The position numbers and the translations under genes are program-made. The notes under the pieces were generated by a model that was not told the DNA's origin, did not search any database, and saw only the letters and a list, made by a program, of their open reading frames with translations. A stretch of DNA of 64,000 bases from Pseudevernia furfuracea (taxonomy: Eukaryota > Ascomycota > Lecanoromycetes > Lecanorales > Parmeliaceae). The stretch spans positions 310,001-374,000 of the forward strand of contig JAIUPT010000031.1 in NCBI GenBank assembly GCA_022315425.1, read 5' to 3'. Shown piece by piece: positions 11,464 through 22,925 of this stretch (position 1 is its first letter; every line of letters starts with the position of its first letter).

Positions 11464-12237
11464 AGTTTACATGACAACAGATAAGGATCTTGTACCAGTA
11501 TTTCCGGCGCATTCAGCAGACACGGTGGGAAAGAGGCGAACAGCATATATTGAGGGCCGGTACTTCGGTGTTTGATGAAATTGGAGTTCAAGGGCCATCG
11601 ATCCATTACAAGAATCGATCAACCGGAGAACTTGCCTAAACTACCTATCTCGTCCGAGCATCTCCATACTCACCACATGAGGGGGACGGCCAGCCAGTAA
11701 GGTTAGACCATCATATGATCAACCGACTACTGAATCCTATAGCCGCTCTTGGAGCTCTCTTGGCTTTTCTTCCTCTATCAACAAACCAGGATTTCAGTCA
11801 CTAGATAGGGACTTGCAAGTACCCATACACAGCAGAGGGGTCTTGTGTCGAGTGACAACGAAGTCAACTTCTCCTAAATATCTCTGTGCTTCTTTTCTAC
11901 ATGCGGGATTGATTCCGGTGGGAGATCCACGCCAGATGATAGATCGAACAGTCGGATTCCTCAGGTTCCATACGAGCTGAAGCTTGGTACAAGAGCTTTC
12001 ATACTATACATTATACTAACATCGTTCAAACAACAAGAACAAATAAGAGGGTTTCAAGGTGCGCATCGACAATGAAAAATGACAGCACAGCCACAGAAAC
12101 TGAAAGCATTGAACCACAACCCGTAACAAACGCGACCCAGGATGACACAAACGTTTCGAATCAGCATGAAACTCCCCAAATATTAAGGCGATGCTCTCGC
12201 ATAGCTCTCTCCAAGCTCGCCAACGCATTACACCCTA
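11464..12237. other. Gene-free tract downstream of the HET-like gene
   Basis: No gene is seen. A plus-strand frame at 12072-12425 overlaps the 3' end of the HET-like gene on the other strand and has no domain, so it is not called. Confidence 0.35.
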
Positions 12238-14684
12238 TCACAGCATCTCTCTTCTCAACCCCAACCTCACCCGCCCCACTCTCGCCATCTTCTCTAAGAC
12301 CAATGTTTCCATTCTCAGCACTGATTCTCGAAACAAAGTTTGAGTCGACCAATCGTATGAGCAAAGCAGCGCTCGTTGCATGCCACCTTCTTCGCCGCAC
12401 AACACTACCGCAACGGGAGGTCTGACCGCCGAGAACAAAGTTACGGTCAAGGTATTAGTGTCGACGAGGGTAAAAATTCTTTCTGCTCCCATTTGGGCAT
12501 TGATGGCTTGCTCGACTTTTTCGGCCGTTTTCGGGTTGGTGGTTGGATCCTGACCGATGCATTCGCCGTACTCATTGGGTGTGTGTACAGAGAGTGAACT
12601 TCCATTCGTGCTCCACTTGAAATGTCCCATGTCAGCGCCGAAGATGTGCTGCTCGATCGTCGAGATGTCCATGTAGCCTTCGAAGCCGAAGAACCAGGCC
12701 TGGGTGTCCCAGATCTTGCCTGTGTAGAGGATTCGAATAATGTAGGGAGCGACGAGGATGAAGCATAGGGCAATAACAAGAAAGAATGCACCAATAGCAA
12801 TGTTTATTTGACTGCCGGCAGTGCTTTCGCCATTCTCACTTTCTGCGTTGTGGAGTGCGACACCATTTGAAAGCAGTATTATGCCGACAGTGAACAAATA
12901 CGAGGTGGACCGGAAACCGTATCGGAAGAAAAATCGCCGCCAGCTGTCGTGTTTGAGATTGGCCACGTGAGCGAACGCCTTCCATCGGATTGCGGCGGCA
13001 TAGCCGCCATCTATGATCACGGTGTCATCGTCTGCGATCCCGCATACCTGCGTCGATGGGATTATATCCCATAGCGAAACGCCCCATTGGTCTTCCATTT
13101 CGTGCCAGGGCTGACTCGGTGTACTCGGGAGGATACAGATGAGGCGCTCGAGCAGCAGATCGTTATTGTTGGCAAGAGACAGGCGCGCAAATGCTTGGAA
13201 AGCAGTATCGGTCTTCACGATGGTGGGTCTCCGCCTTAGAAGCCCCATCAAAGCATAGGCCATATCGCCTGGAAGATAAAATCCTTTTTCGCGGTTGTGT
13301 AAGCATCGCAAAGCGATTGTGACGAGCTCCAAAGAGCTAAGGATTAGGTTGCCTTCATAGTGATCGATCAACTCCCGCGAGATAGATGCATCTCCCCATA
13401 ACGTGGCAAAATTTCGCTTGTGGAATGTCATCGGCTCGTCAATTTTCGCGTTACGAGCATACACTTCGATATTGCTATTGCTCGGGGTCAACAAGACCTC
13501 GGGTAGAGTCCATACCCTTGTGCCCCATTGACGAAGAAGCGCCATCGTATCGGCACCGGGACTCTCTTGGTTAATCGGGTTAGAGACCGCGATTATCATA
13601 CTGCGAGCGCCGCGGACTACGTCGCTGATGCTCCACACATTGCTTTCTTGCTCTTCCTTAGTCTTCCCCATACAGGAGCACCCGACCCAGTATGCTCGGA
13701 CACCGGCAGCTCGGGCAGCGTGTTCACCGACATCATGCAAGAATAACTGCTCTTCTTCCGTTCTGAACTGTTCTGAGGTGTAAGAGACGAGTAGGTATGT
13801 CGCCTCAATACCGTGTTCCAGTTTCCATTGTGAGACTTTGCGTGTCTCTGTACCTTGCGTTTTTTTGAGAAAGCAGAGGTACTTCGGCTCGACCGGCCTT
13901 TCCGAAATGGGATTGAGTGCGCTTTTCGTGGCTGGACCAGGCTGTGGTTGTGAAGCAGCCAAATGCTGAACGAGGCCGTGTGATTGATTTGACATTTCAA
14001 TTCTATCTTCTTGCGGGTTCCTCGCATGATATGGATATCCCCAGAACCTGTACGGCAGGGCATCGTATTTACCTCCGTTCCGGATCTCCCCCGAAGCTTG
14101 TACAGGAAAGAACATCTGATACAAATCGAATCAGCCGGCAGCAGTACCCTATGCAGAGTAGATATTACCAGCAACAGGATGGCAGCACACGAAGGAATCC
14201 ATTTTAAGCCCATCATGATGAGGTCTTCACCGTTGACTTCTTGATCATCTGTCGGCAAAGAGTGAAGGACCCAGTTGGCTACTTGAAGTATGAAGGGACT
14301 TTGATTACGGATGAAAGTCCGTCTCCAAGTGCTATTTGAATTGGCATCATAGATCACCTGTGTGCACTGTACGAACAGTTTTGCAAGATGGCCGTCGTAT
14401 GGACTCAAATAGTAGTCATCGGAGGGGAAGTCTTTCGCCCGTTGCATGATATCACGGTGGCGACGGTCATTACTCGCACGGGTAATGCCGGGCAGTTGGT
14501 AAGTGTTAGGCCACTTGGCTCTCCACTGCGTCCTTGGGTGATGGGTGTTCATATATCCTCGCTCAGCGGGTCCTCGATACTAGGTCAACAAGTCAGCTCA
14601 GGGTACTCTTCGTCATCCGAAGTCACGACCTACATATACGGGCGCTTCCAATGCTTCCGAATCGGGACTGGCTTCATTTTTCAT
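12238..14684 (-). CDS. HET-like fungal membrane protein
   Basis: Three-exon model: 14684-14634, 14579-14169 and 14115-12238. Introns are 54 nt (GTAGGT..CTGAC..CTAG) and 53 nt (GTAATA..CTGAT..TCAG), both phase 0, giving 779 aa. The middle resembles the heterokaryon-incompatibility-type region of large fungal proteins: a short motif RAYWVGCSCMG, then WSISDVVRGARSMII and GTRVWTLPEVLL, then a long helical part with GFYLPGDMAYALMGLLRRRP. Near residue 560 (SYLFTVGIILLSNG) and 600 (GAFFLVIALCFILVAPYI) are probable membrane segments; a third hydrophobic stretch lies at the exon 2/3 join. HET-domain proteins act in non-self recognition between strains; this assignment is by pattern memory. The start overlaps the stop of the next gene upstream and may be an internal exon of a longer gene. 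Confidence 0.7.
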
Positions 14685-15432
14685 CTGCGCTTTTCATTAT
14701 TTCCTTGCTTCATCAAGAAGTCGTGCACGCGGCGAATCAAGGACTTCTTTTTTTTGGGTGGGAGGTTCCCTACCGGCCATGTTTGTGATGGTCCGTATGA
14801 GGGTGCACGAGCATATGGAGCTTCCTGAGGCCTTTGAGGTGAGATACCCGGCGTGGAATACTTTATGTTCCCCTATGTATGTCAGCTCAGCTCTCGTATC
14901 GGGGCTGGCAATAGGCTACCTGAGTTTGAAAGCCGGAGTTAGGACTTTGAGATGATTGATGAGCTTGATTCGGAATTGAAGGCTGGCGTCCATTTGGATC
15001 GGGGAAGTATCCTCCAGAATGTGCGCCCTGCGATGACTGGGAAGTCCGGTAAAAGTTGTACCCCGATGAGGGAGGAGATGGCACTCCAATCAAATGGGAA
15101 CTAGATCCATATTGCGCTGGCGCCTGCTGCATCCGGATACCGCCATTCGAAGCGACAACACTATTCAGCTCCGGGCTAATTGCGGCAGGAGAAGACGAGC
15201 CTGGTGTATGTTGCATACGTGCTTGGCGAAGACGAACCTCATTTGGGTCCATGTCGCCGCCGTGTGGAGGATTTGTCGTGGCATCCACATTGGGGCTACT
15301 CGCGGAATGGGCAGAAGACGCGGAGGTATGCTGTGCGCGTGTCTGACGCAGTCGGACTTCGTTGGGATCCATATATCCACCGTGAGGTGCCGGCGGTGAA
15401 GCAGGAGGGGTATAAGGTGCCTGTGATGACAT
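14681..15432 (-). CDS. Pro/Ser/Gln-rich repeat protein, or N-terminal part of the HET-like gene
   Basis: Exon 15432-14920 joins 14872-14681 through a 47-nt intron (GTAGCC..CTGAC..CATAG), giving 234 aa. Residues 17-75 hold two copies of a motif, PHGG[YD]MDPNEVRLRQ[TA]R, and the rest is Ser/Gln/Pro-rich and probably disordered. The tail is basic (PPKKKKSLIRR). Its TGA overlaps the ATG of the HET-like gene by three bases (ATGA), which is unusual for a fungus. Alternatively an 89-nt intron (14773-14685, donor GTAGGG, acceptor GCAG) joins the two in phase 0 into one 983-aa protein with a disordered N-terminus. I slightly favour the fused gene. Confidence 0.55.
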
Positions 15433-16981
15433 GTTCTCCGTCTGAGGGACCCCTTGAGGCGACTAGAGAACCACAAAATCCTGTCAGTCGATGAGCAGAG
15501 GCCAGAGGCTTGAATTACGCCACTTCTGGTGAGAGAAATACCTCGGGACAAATCCAATTATGCTAAAGATCGTTAGCTTTCGGGAGACTCGTCGAAATAT
15601 AGTAGAAAGAACCAGGTCCACTGTCTGTGAGAAAGTGTTGTTTATACGATGGGTAGGCTGAAGCCTTCACAATCAGTTCATGGACCACTAGGAATAAAGA
15701 GGTGAAAAATTCGTTTGCAATACAAGGAGAAAATACAAAAAACAATGAGGTAAAAGGGGAAGCGTGAGGCTATAAGTAAGCGATATGCTGCAGTGGGATT
15801 GTGCGCTTTGACCATATCTGTGAAAAACAGTATGGAGCTGCGCCCTTGAGCAATACTGTTTGGAGGTGGGACTAGGAGTGCGGAAACTGCCATTTGTCGT
15901 TCGTAAACACATAGGGTGCCAAGAGTGGCTGGCTCTTGGCGAGTCCGAATCGGGACACAGCCTTGCTGCAACCGTCCATCTCCACGCCGCGGCTTGTTTG
16001 TAATAAAAAGTCGGCAAGAATTTGAACTGTATGCATAGATTCAAGGGGTTGGAACGTGTCTTTGGATGTTTGAGGAAGGAACGGTATCTTAGACTGCAAT
16101 ATTGCAAGAGCAAAGGAGTGTTCAAACGGAACAGTCTGAGACATGAAGACACATTAAACTCATTCTTCTGTCTTTCTCTTTGAGTTACGTGGGTGATCCA
16201 GGTGATCGCACAAGGGGAGCTACAGAATATAGAAAGTAGCAAGTTGGGGGTTCCCTGCCGTCTTACATGCAGGTCTCGGCATCTTTAGCGCGGTTCAGCC
16301 TGACGAGCAGCGCGTGGGTCGAAACAAAGCCTCTACGTACAACTTTTCGACCTCAACAGCTGGAACAGTCCAGTTCTTCCCCTCTCTACAAATTCATGTA
16401 TCTAGAATTCCTTTTACCGTTGTCGAAATCTCTCAATCACAAAGCGATACATTCACCATAAGTCCTCTCGTGGTGGAGTTATACAAGACTCTCAGATTTC
16501 AGAGCGTGCAGCTGTTTCTCTTGGCCTGCATGACAGGTTGACCGACCTCGCGAATGATCTTCTAATTGAGCCAATGCTATCGACGAAGGACCTGCATCAC
16601 ACCACCCTAGTCGAAATTCCCTTGCGCCATTCGTTCCCCTGTACGCCTCCATTATCTCACACCTGCACTACGTACGCCTCGTTTAGCTGATGAAGCACAA
16701 CACAAGCCTAGTAGCCTCCGGAAAATTCCGTCTGACTCATTTCGAGTACTTGAGGCCAAGAAAAGTCAAGGCTGGGCTGTATTAATGTTTTCCAATTGGT
16801 GGAGATTCTCTACGAATAAAAAAAGCCTTGTCCCAATCTGTGCCCTGATATATTTTTTCTCACGCGCCTTGCATGACAAAATCGAACCGCCGGTGCCACC
16901 AATACCTGTTCCATGTCTCGCTCCTCGACCTTGTCATCGCCATAACATTTCTAGATCCTGTCAAGCCTTCTGTAGCTCTTC
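15433..16981. other. Tract between the two membrane-protein genes
   Basis: The only candidate is a small minus-strand frame at 15872-16144. The rest has no supportable gene. It must hold the promoters of both the minus-strand gene ending at 15432 and the plus-strand gene starting at 16982. Confidence 0.35.
15872..16144 (-). CDS. Possible 90-aa hypothetical protein
   Basis: ATG to TAG, 90 aa, with balanced composition and no low-complexity tract (for example QPLLAPYVFTNDKWQF near the end). No domain, signal or intron is evident. It could be one exon of a decayed gene; a second open frame continues downstream to 15678 in another phase. Confidence 0.25.
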   Translation of the reverse strand: MSQTVPFEHSFALAILQSKIPFLPQTSKDTFQPLESMHTVQILADFLLQTSRGVEMDGCSKAVSRFGLAKSQPLLAPYVFTNDKWQFPHS

Positions 16982-18660
16982 ATGATGGCGGCCTTCTACC
17001 ACGATAGCAGTCGAAAGAGCATATTTGCTGAGCGCGCCAGACGATATGGTCCCCTCAGCGGGCCCGAGATGTGTCAGATTGATCTGCTTGAGTGGTCTCC
17101 AGGTATCATCGTGTTTCCTTATCATGAAGTTAACGTCGTTAAAATACGCTCTGTTCCCTGTGCTCAATCGCGTCTCAGGAAATACTACCACAACACACCC
17201 ATTAATCGAGACAAATGCCCAAGCTCTACGTTCCAGAGCTCAGCCACGCGTCCAGATTGTGTATGACCAGCCCTCCCAGTCCGCTACGCTGCTAATGAGT
17301 TTCCCTTTCAAGCTTTGCGCCTTTAGATACTGCCCACCACAAGTCAGGAGCTGGAATTCAAGCGTTATTCGACCACTATTCCATCTCCCCCGACTTTATA
17401 TCGCAGCGGCTAGAGTCAGTGACGCATTCTTTTAGTGCCACTTACCATGGGTCAAGCTACTGTATACCTAATCGATGCCTGTGTTTCTGATCTCCGCTGA
17501 TCGTGTGAGCTAGCTTCCTGGTTTCATTTCCTTTGTAAAAATGTGACCATCTCCAAGGTTCAGGGTCAACCATCGAGAATCGCTGATCCGCGTGGAGATG
17601 TACTCAGTCAAGGGGACTGGACATGGATTCGCACAAGCGTATTTATGAGATGGAGTAATTGTCACGATAAGGAAGAAGCTTCCGTGGTTCTTGTCATCTT
17701 TAGCGCTTCACCGGAATTGAGAGATCGATGCCAAAGGTTGTGGGATACTCAGCTCTCTGGAGTATTAGTGGATCCTTTCAGCCTCTTTGTGATCTGTTTG
17801 GACGAATTTTGGCTGCAAGCCCAGGGCATCGTCAAGGTTGTTGGGGATGAGTTTAGCAAGATGGAGCGTGTAAGTCAACTTGAAGAACAATCTGACCATC
17901 TGGAGATATGTGAGCCATAACACCCGTTTCTAGACCGCCCTCGACCTTGCACTCGCGACAGGGGCAGAAAGCGACGATCGTCACCATGATTTTGTTGGGC
18001 TCCACAACATGGCAAAGCATATCATCTACCTCAAAGAGGGTTCCGACGCCGCCGCACTAACAGTATCCCACTTGCAGGAGTTTCATAAAGAGCTTCTAAG
18101 GCAGCCACCCCAAGGGCGAAATGCCAGGCCTACCATGCGCATGACCAGCCAAATGCTCGCGCAAAAAGCCGTGCAATTCGAAGTATGGAAATTGCGCATG
18201 ACGAGCCTGGAGCAGCGGATGCAGAACATTATCAACCTCGTAAGACAAGAGTGATGTTGCAAATTCTCCGACTAGACGCTGACTGGCATTCAGTCCTTTA
18301 ACGTTGTTACTCAGCATGACAGCCACGTCTTGAAAAATGACAGCAGATCCATGAAAGCCATCGCAGTTGTAACCGTGGCATTCCTCCCTCTAGCCACTAT
18401 TGCGGTACGACGCCACTCCTACCCTAGCACTGTGACAAAGATAACGAAGAAAGCAGGCAGTCTTTGGCACCCAATTCTTCAACTTCGATTCCCAAAAGAG
18501 AAGAATTCTAGTCGCAAATGACTTTTGGATCTTTTGGGCCCTGATTGGGCCTCTAAGCCTCGCGGCCTCATTTCTGTATTATTATCTACGCTCGATCCGA
18601 GGTCCAAGACCGAAGCTTTCGCCCAGAGCTTCGAGGCTGAAGCATGCTGTGTCTCCTTGA
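16982..18660 (+). CDS. CorA-like fungal membrane protein
   Basis: Six-exon model: 16982-17102, 17179-17414, 17510-17869, 17934-18239, 18294-18404 and 18457-18660. Five introns of 52-95 nt keep frame and give 445 aa. Family-like landmarks in order are SWFHFLCKN, DWTWIRTSVFMRW, a strand-like ASVVLVIFSA, DPFSLFVICLDEFWLQ, a helical stalk (FEVWKLRMTSLEQRMQNIIN), then two membrane segments: AIAVVTVAFLPLATIAAVFG and FWIFWALIGPLSLAASFLYY. Fungal relatives of CorA metal transporters end in this two-helix hairpin, but the classical GMN motif is not seen here, so transport is unproven. The last acceptor was chosen to give AVFGTQFF after the first helix; a choice 4 nt away breaks the frame. It lies next to the HET-like locus. 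Confidence 0.7.
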
Positions 18661-20397
18661 ATTGTCTCTTTCGCTATGGGTACAGGGTTTAAGCGCTGCT
18701 ATTTCGTACCATATCATATTAGATAATACTTGAACCGCTGCCGAGTTAGGGTATTCTCCTTACAAGCATCTTTACAAGCATCCTAGATACAAGAATATGG
18801 AATGTTCAGGAAGGATTGGAATGATGCATTGTTTTTCAAAAGCTCCCTGGAGCATGTCCTATTCATGATACCAATTCGGGTGGCTGGCAGGACAACCGCC
18901 TGGGGGCCAAATTCAACAGACCTCCTTCGTGGTTGTGCACAAAAACATTTCGCTCCCTACTCATGGCATTAGCCGAAATATGAAAACTGCGTCGCCGAGG
19001 AAGACAAGCATGGACCTTCGGTGACTCAGGAGAGAGACTACCTATTGGGGTCACTGTGCATGTTTCCTCTTTGGAAGGTATGTACTCCCAAACACAACAA
19101 GTCCTGAGACCTAGTGGCACATTCGGGGTATGCGGATGGCTTATGATTGACAGGTATAACAATGACAATTCACGTCATAGAGGAATACAATTAGGCACTG
19201 GGTAGGGCGGTGGCATTGCCAACTTGGAAAAGGTATACAAGGACCTTGAAACAATCAATGCTGCTGGCTTTAGACTCCAAATGTATGAGTATCCAGAGCT
19301 AATACCAGCCGCGGTACTATGATCTGGAGTGGCTGGGAGGGTGGGAGTAGTATGGATGTACATCATCACGATCGAAACCCCGTTATTCCACCCACTAGTA
19401 ACGCCTTCGGGGTCCCTAGAGGCCTGTCATTCACAAATCGCGCAAAAAAGGGTCCCACAGATGTCGAACTCGGAGAGTTGACTAATCACGCGACCAAGAA
19501 GAAAGTGGACAAGCCACAGCACCCGAGAGGAATAGTTTAGCGAGAAGGAGGTGCTCAGAGGGCTGTCACAACAGAAGACTCAGAGATGATAGCCAGAACG
19601 ATTCAGAGTGCTTCCCCCCCCCCCGGGTTCGAGCTCGCGAGAGCCGAGAAATGATTTATCGGGGTGAAGCTATGCATAGGCCGAACATATTCAACGTTTG
19701 ACCGCAGGATGGAGGCTGCACACATTGAATATATGTTGAGATCTAGGGAGATTAGAGGGGAAGCTCGACGCAGGCACGTCTCTTGAGCCTTCAGCAGTCG
19801 AGTCGCTTATACTTTACCGAGATTCAGGATGTGCCAACCTCAATCGGACCTTTTCCACCCCCTTCAGCCCCGAGACCCTTACCCCACCTTCCTCTAATAA
19901 GCATGTGGAGTAACCACACGAAAGCGACGTGCCCTGCTCGTCGCGGGATAAAAGTCCCTTATGCATGGTGGCCCGTGCGAATGGCCGAGGTCGATGAGGT
20001 CGATCTTGGCTTTCATGAAGAGTGGACCCGGTTTTCTACAAGCGCGAGGCGCAAGTAATATGTATTGCACAATCACTGTGACTCTACTCCGTACCGAGGT
20101 CTGCACACAAAGTCCTGGATGCCAAAGATTCCTGCGCCAAGACCTCGGAAAGCGTCCCGCCAAAGGTACCTAAAAGAGCTACCTAGAAGATGCGCCTAGA
20201 ACTCAGCTATAGGGTCGCTTTCATTCTCATTCGGGTCCAGAAATGTTCATTGACAACGTTATGTTCTATCTGCGCAAAAATACCTCTCTCAGCCGTGAGG
20301 CTCTCTACCTTCTATCATTTCGCTGTTCCCCAACCATCTATGCCCCCTTCCACTTCGATCCACCATACTCGTACACCCTATTCCGATTATAACACCA
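18661..20397. other. Gene-free tract
   Basis: No gene is supported. It contains one TACTCCGTA motif (20085-20093) and a short poly-C run near 19616. The frame at 19319-19540 has no features. Confidence 0.4.
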
Positions 20398-20686
20398 TCA
20401 CCGATTCCTCCTCTCCTCCTCCCGGCGCCGCTGCATCTCTCGCTCCCGTTCCCACGCGCGATCCGACCTCGCCGATCTCCCACTCACCGCCAACTGCTCG
20501 TGCGTATGCGGCGTCCTGTACCAATCGTCTAGCGCTGAATGTTTCTGGTCCCCTTGGCGTGCGAGCGTATCGGCGGATAGTTTGGGGAGCTTCTCGGGTT
20601 CTTTGCCCAGCCACCTAGTTTGAAGGGTGTATGTCAGCTAGATCCATGTAGAGAGAGGGGAGTGGGACAGGAGGGACGAACGGCAT
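20398..20686 (-). CDS. Small HEQ-motif gene, copy 3
   Basis: Exon 1 is ATGCC (20686-20682). The intron at 20681-20615 (67 nt) has donor GTTCGT, a CTGAC branch motif and acceptor CTAG. Exon 2 at 20614-20398 ends TGA. The phase-2 join gives 73 aa. The core is ALDDWYRTPHTHEQLAVSGR, preceded by LPKLSADTLARQG and followed by an Arg/Glu-rich tail. The sequence around the start (ATGCCGTTCGTCC) nearly repeats that of copy 2 (ATGCCGTTTGTCC). It sits 674 bp beyond the 3' end of C2H2 gene B on the same strand. Function unknown. Confidence 0.6.
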
Positions 20687-21359
20687 GATTGTTTTGTTGT
20701 TTTTCCCGTCAGCTTGGTACGGGAGAGGCGTGTGAGGGAACTGGTCTGCGGAGAGGCGAGCGCGTAAAGTGTTGTTGGTGTGGCTAGTGCCTAGAGCAAG
20801 AGATGGATTAGTTCGAGGCGAGAGATGACGACCCGTTCGAAGAAGTGGTAATGTTGAGGGGGTCGGTTCTGGGAGGCTCCCTGGTGGTGGTGGTAGGAAT
20901 TGAGTTCTTGGGCTGGCAGGCGAGCTGCTTTATAGGCGGCGTTTCAGTCCTCTGAGTCCTGTCAGTCCTGTCAGTCCTCCCAGTCCACTGCGCAAATTTA
21001 TCGCAGTCCTGTCCTCCCACCAACCGGCAAGTTTTATTAGGAAAGGAAAAAGTCACCAGCGAATGGATGATACAATCGACCGTTTCGTACGGTATCATTT
21101 CGTAAAGAAGAGGGAGTGTGAGCAGTGCTATGGGTTGACATTTGCATATCATCCCACCATGCTTATGAGAACTGTTTGTGGTGATGCAGCATGAAAATTC
21201 TCTAGTATATTACATCAACAACATAGCAGCCAGGGGTATCATCGCCCAAATCTCAAAGCTTTATAGCATGCCACCCACATCATCTATACACATTATACCA
21301 TATCAGAGACAGGGTACAGCGTGTTCTCTTTCGAGCACACTCCACTGAACGAACTCAGC
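20687..21359. other. Spacer between gene B and small gene copy 3
   Basis: It contains short direct repeats (tcagtcctg three times around 20945-20980). It probably holds the 3' UTR of gene B and the promoter of copy 3. A minus-strand frame at 20808-21152 lacks features. Confidence 0.3.
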
Positions 21360-22925
21360 TCAGCATGACTCGAAACCACTGTCAGCCTTCCGCTTCCTCT
21401 TCGTGGATGGAGGCAAAGGATAGTACGGGTGCAGAGCTCTGACGTGTTTTATCAAATTATCTCTGCGACCAGGAGCAAAGGAAGTAGTGCATCCTTGGAC
21501 AAGACACTCAAGTCGTGGTGTACCGTTGTGAACGTCACGTTTGTGTCGCTGCAGGTTGTTCTTCTGATTTTCGCGTGTGCCCGTAAAAACTTTGTCTGGA
21601 CAACTTGGGCAGCGTGTGATACCGTCGGCCGCATCAGACAGATTGGATGGCAAGGGTGATATGGGAGACGGAAGCTCGACGGGACCGCTAAACAGTGGTG
21701 CGGCCGGGGTGGATGGCAGGTCATCCTTGCCGCAGGCACTATCGAACTGATTATACTCACCTATCCCCCGGAAAGAAGAAGGTGGTGTGGGATATTTAGG
21801 GGTTTGTAAGCTGTTTGGGAACGTTGAGTGAGGTACGGCGTTACTTGATGAGGTTTGCCAATGCTGCAATCCCGGTGGCGTTTTGTTTGGTATTTGGAGC
21901 CTAGCAAGGTTTGTTGGACGCCGACGCCTTTTGACACTGGAAGCTTCGTCGGTGTTAGACATGGTAGCAACATTGGGTGTGGTTAGATCAGCATCAGCGT
22001 AGAAGGCATTCACGTTTTCCGCTGCGAGCGTTCTTAGCTGAGGTGCAATTCCACTGATCACTGTGTATGGGGGTTCCCGGTCATGCATAGCAATCTCGTA
22101 GTTGTTGGGACGGTACCGATTCACATATGAAAGTTGGCTGATGCTTCGGCTTGAAGCTAGCGACTTGTTTAGATGCTGGCCGAGGTCTTGTTTTGCATCG
22201 AATTGGCCTGTGGTTGACGAGGTATTGGGGTACAATTCGGACACTGCGCTCTTCTTCCCCTCACCAACACTTTCAATAGCGGTATCTGAGATGACAACAG
22301 TTGGTATGGAAATATTCAGATGGTTCGTCGACTTTTTAGGATCAGTCAGGCTTTCTGGCGTGAATTGTGCAAAACCCTTCTCGAAGGGCTCTGTGGATCT
22401 TCTCGTTGCCTGCTGAGGCGGTGCGGGTTTGTTGGGCGAGTCCAGAGGAGCGTGAGAGGCATCCATTGAAACATCACCCTGAGCGGTTTGGGAGCCCATT
22501 GGGCCTAGTGATGGAGCACCGTGTCCTGGTACAGTATAACGATCACCACGCTCCATCTCTTCATCGTCGTAGTTCCAGCTTGGGAGCTCAGGCAGATCGA
22601 TCTCGCCGTATTCATGATTCGCAGTTAACACGCCAGGCTCACTACCGTAATTGAATGAGTCCAAACCAAGGGTTTCGAAGGTCTCGTTGTAGTCGGATGG
22701 CCAGAACTCGTTGGTATCGGCTATTGAGGACCACAGTGACAGAGAAGGCTCGTCTTTTAAGCTATGTTGAGAGTATTCCTGTGACTCATCCTCATGACCT
22801 GGCTTGTGCGAAATGTCCTGTGACCTGTTGTACAAGTATCAGTTCAGCACGCTAGTCTCGGTTTCCAAGGCGCCTTACATCATCTGTACATCATCTTGGA
22901 TGTTTTGAAGGGACCGTCTGTCCAT
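21360..22925 (-). CDS. C2H2-type zinc-finger protein, gene B
   Basis: Exon 1 is 22925-22879 (47 nt). The intron at 22878-22825 (54 nt) has donor GTAAGG and acceptor AACAG. Exon 2 is 22824-21360. The product is 503 aa. The first 400 residues are acidic, then Ser/Thr/Pro-rich, without a known domain; a basic patch SVKRRRRP lies in the middle. Two fingers span residues 420-481: CPSC with a QRHKRDVH close, then CLVQGC with a RRDNLIKHVRALH close, followed by a basic tail (TKRKRK). The layout (acidic N-terminus, C-terminal fingers) suits a transcription factor; no target can be read. Exon-1 length, phase and finger order match gene A, so the two are paralogues. Confidence 0.8.

Noticed and set aside
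12072..12425. 117-codon plus-strand frame
   Set aside because: It overlaps the 3' end of the HET-like gene on the other strand and has no domain.
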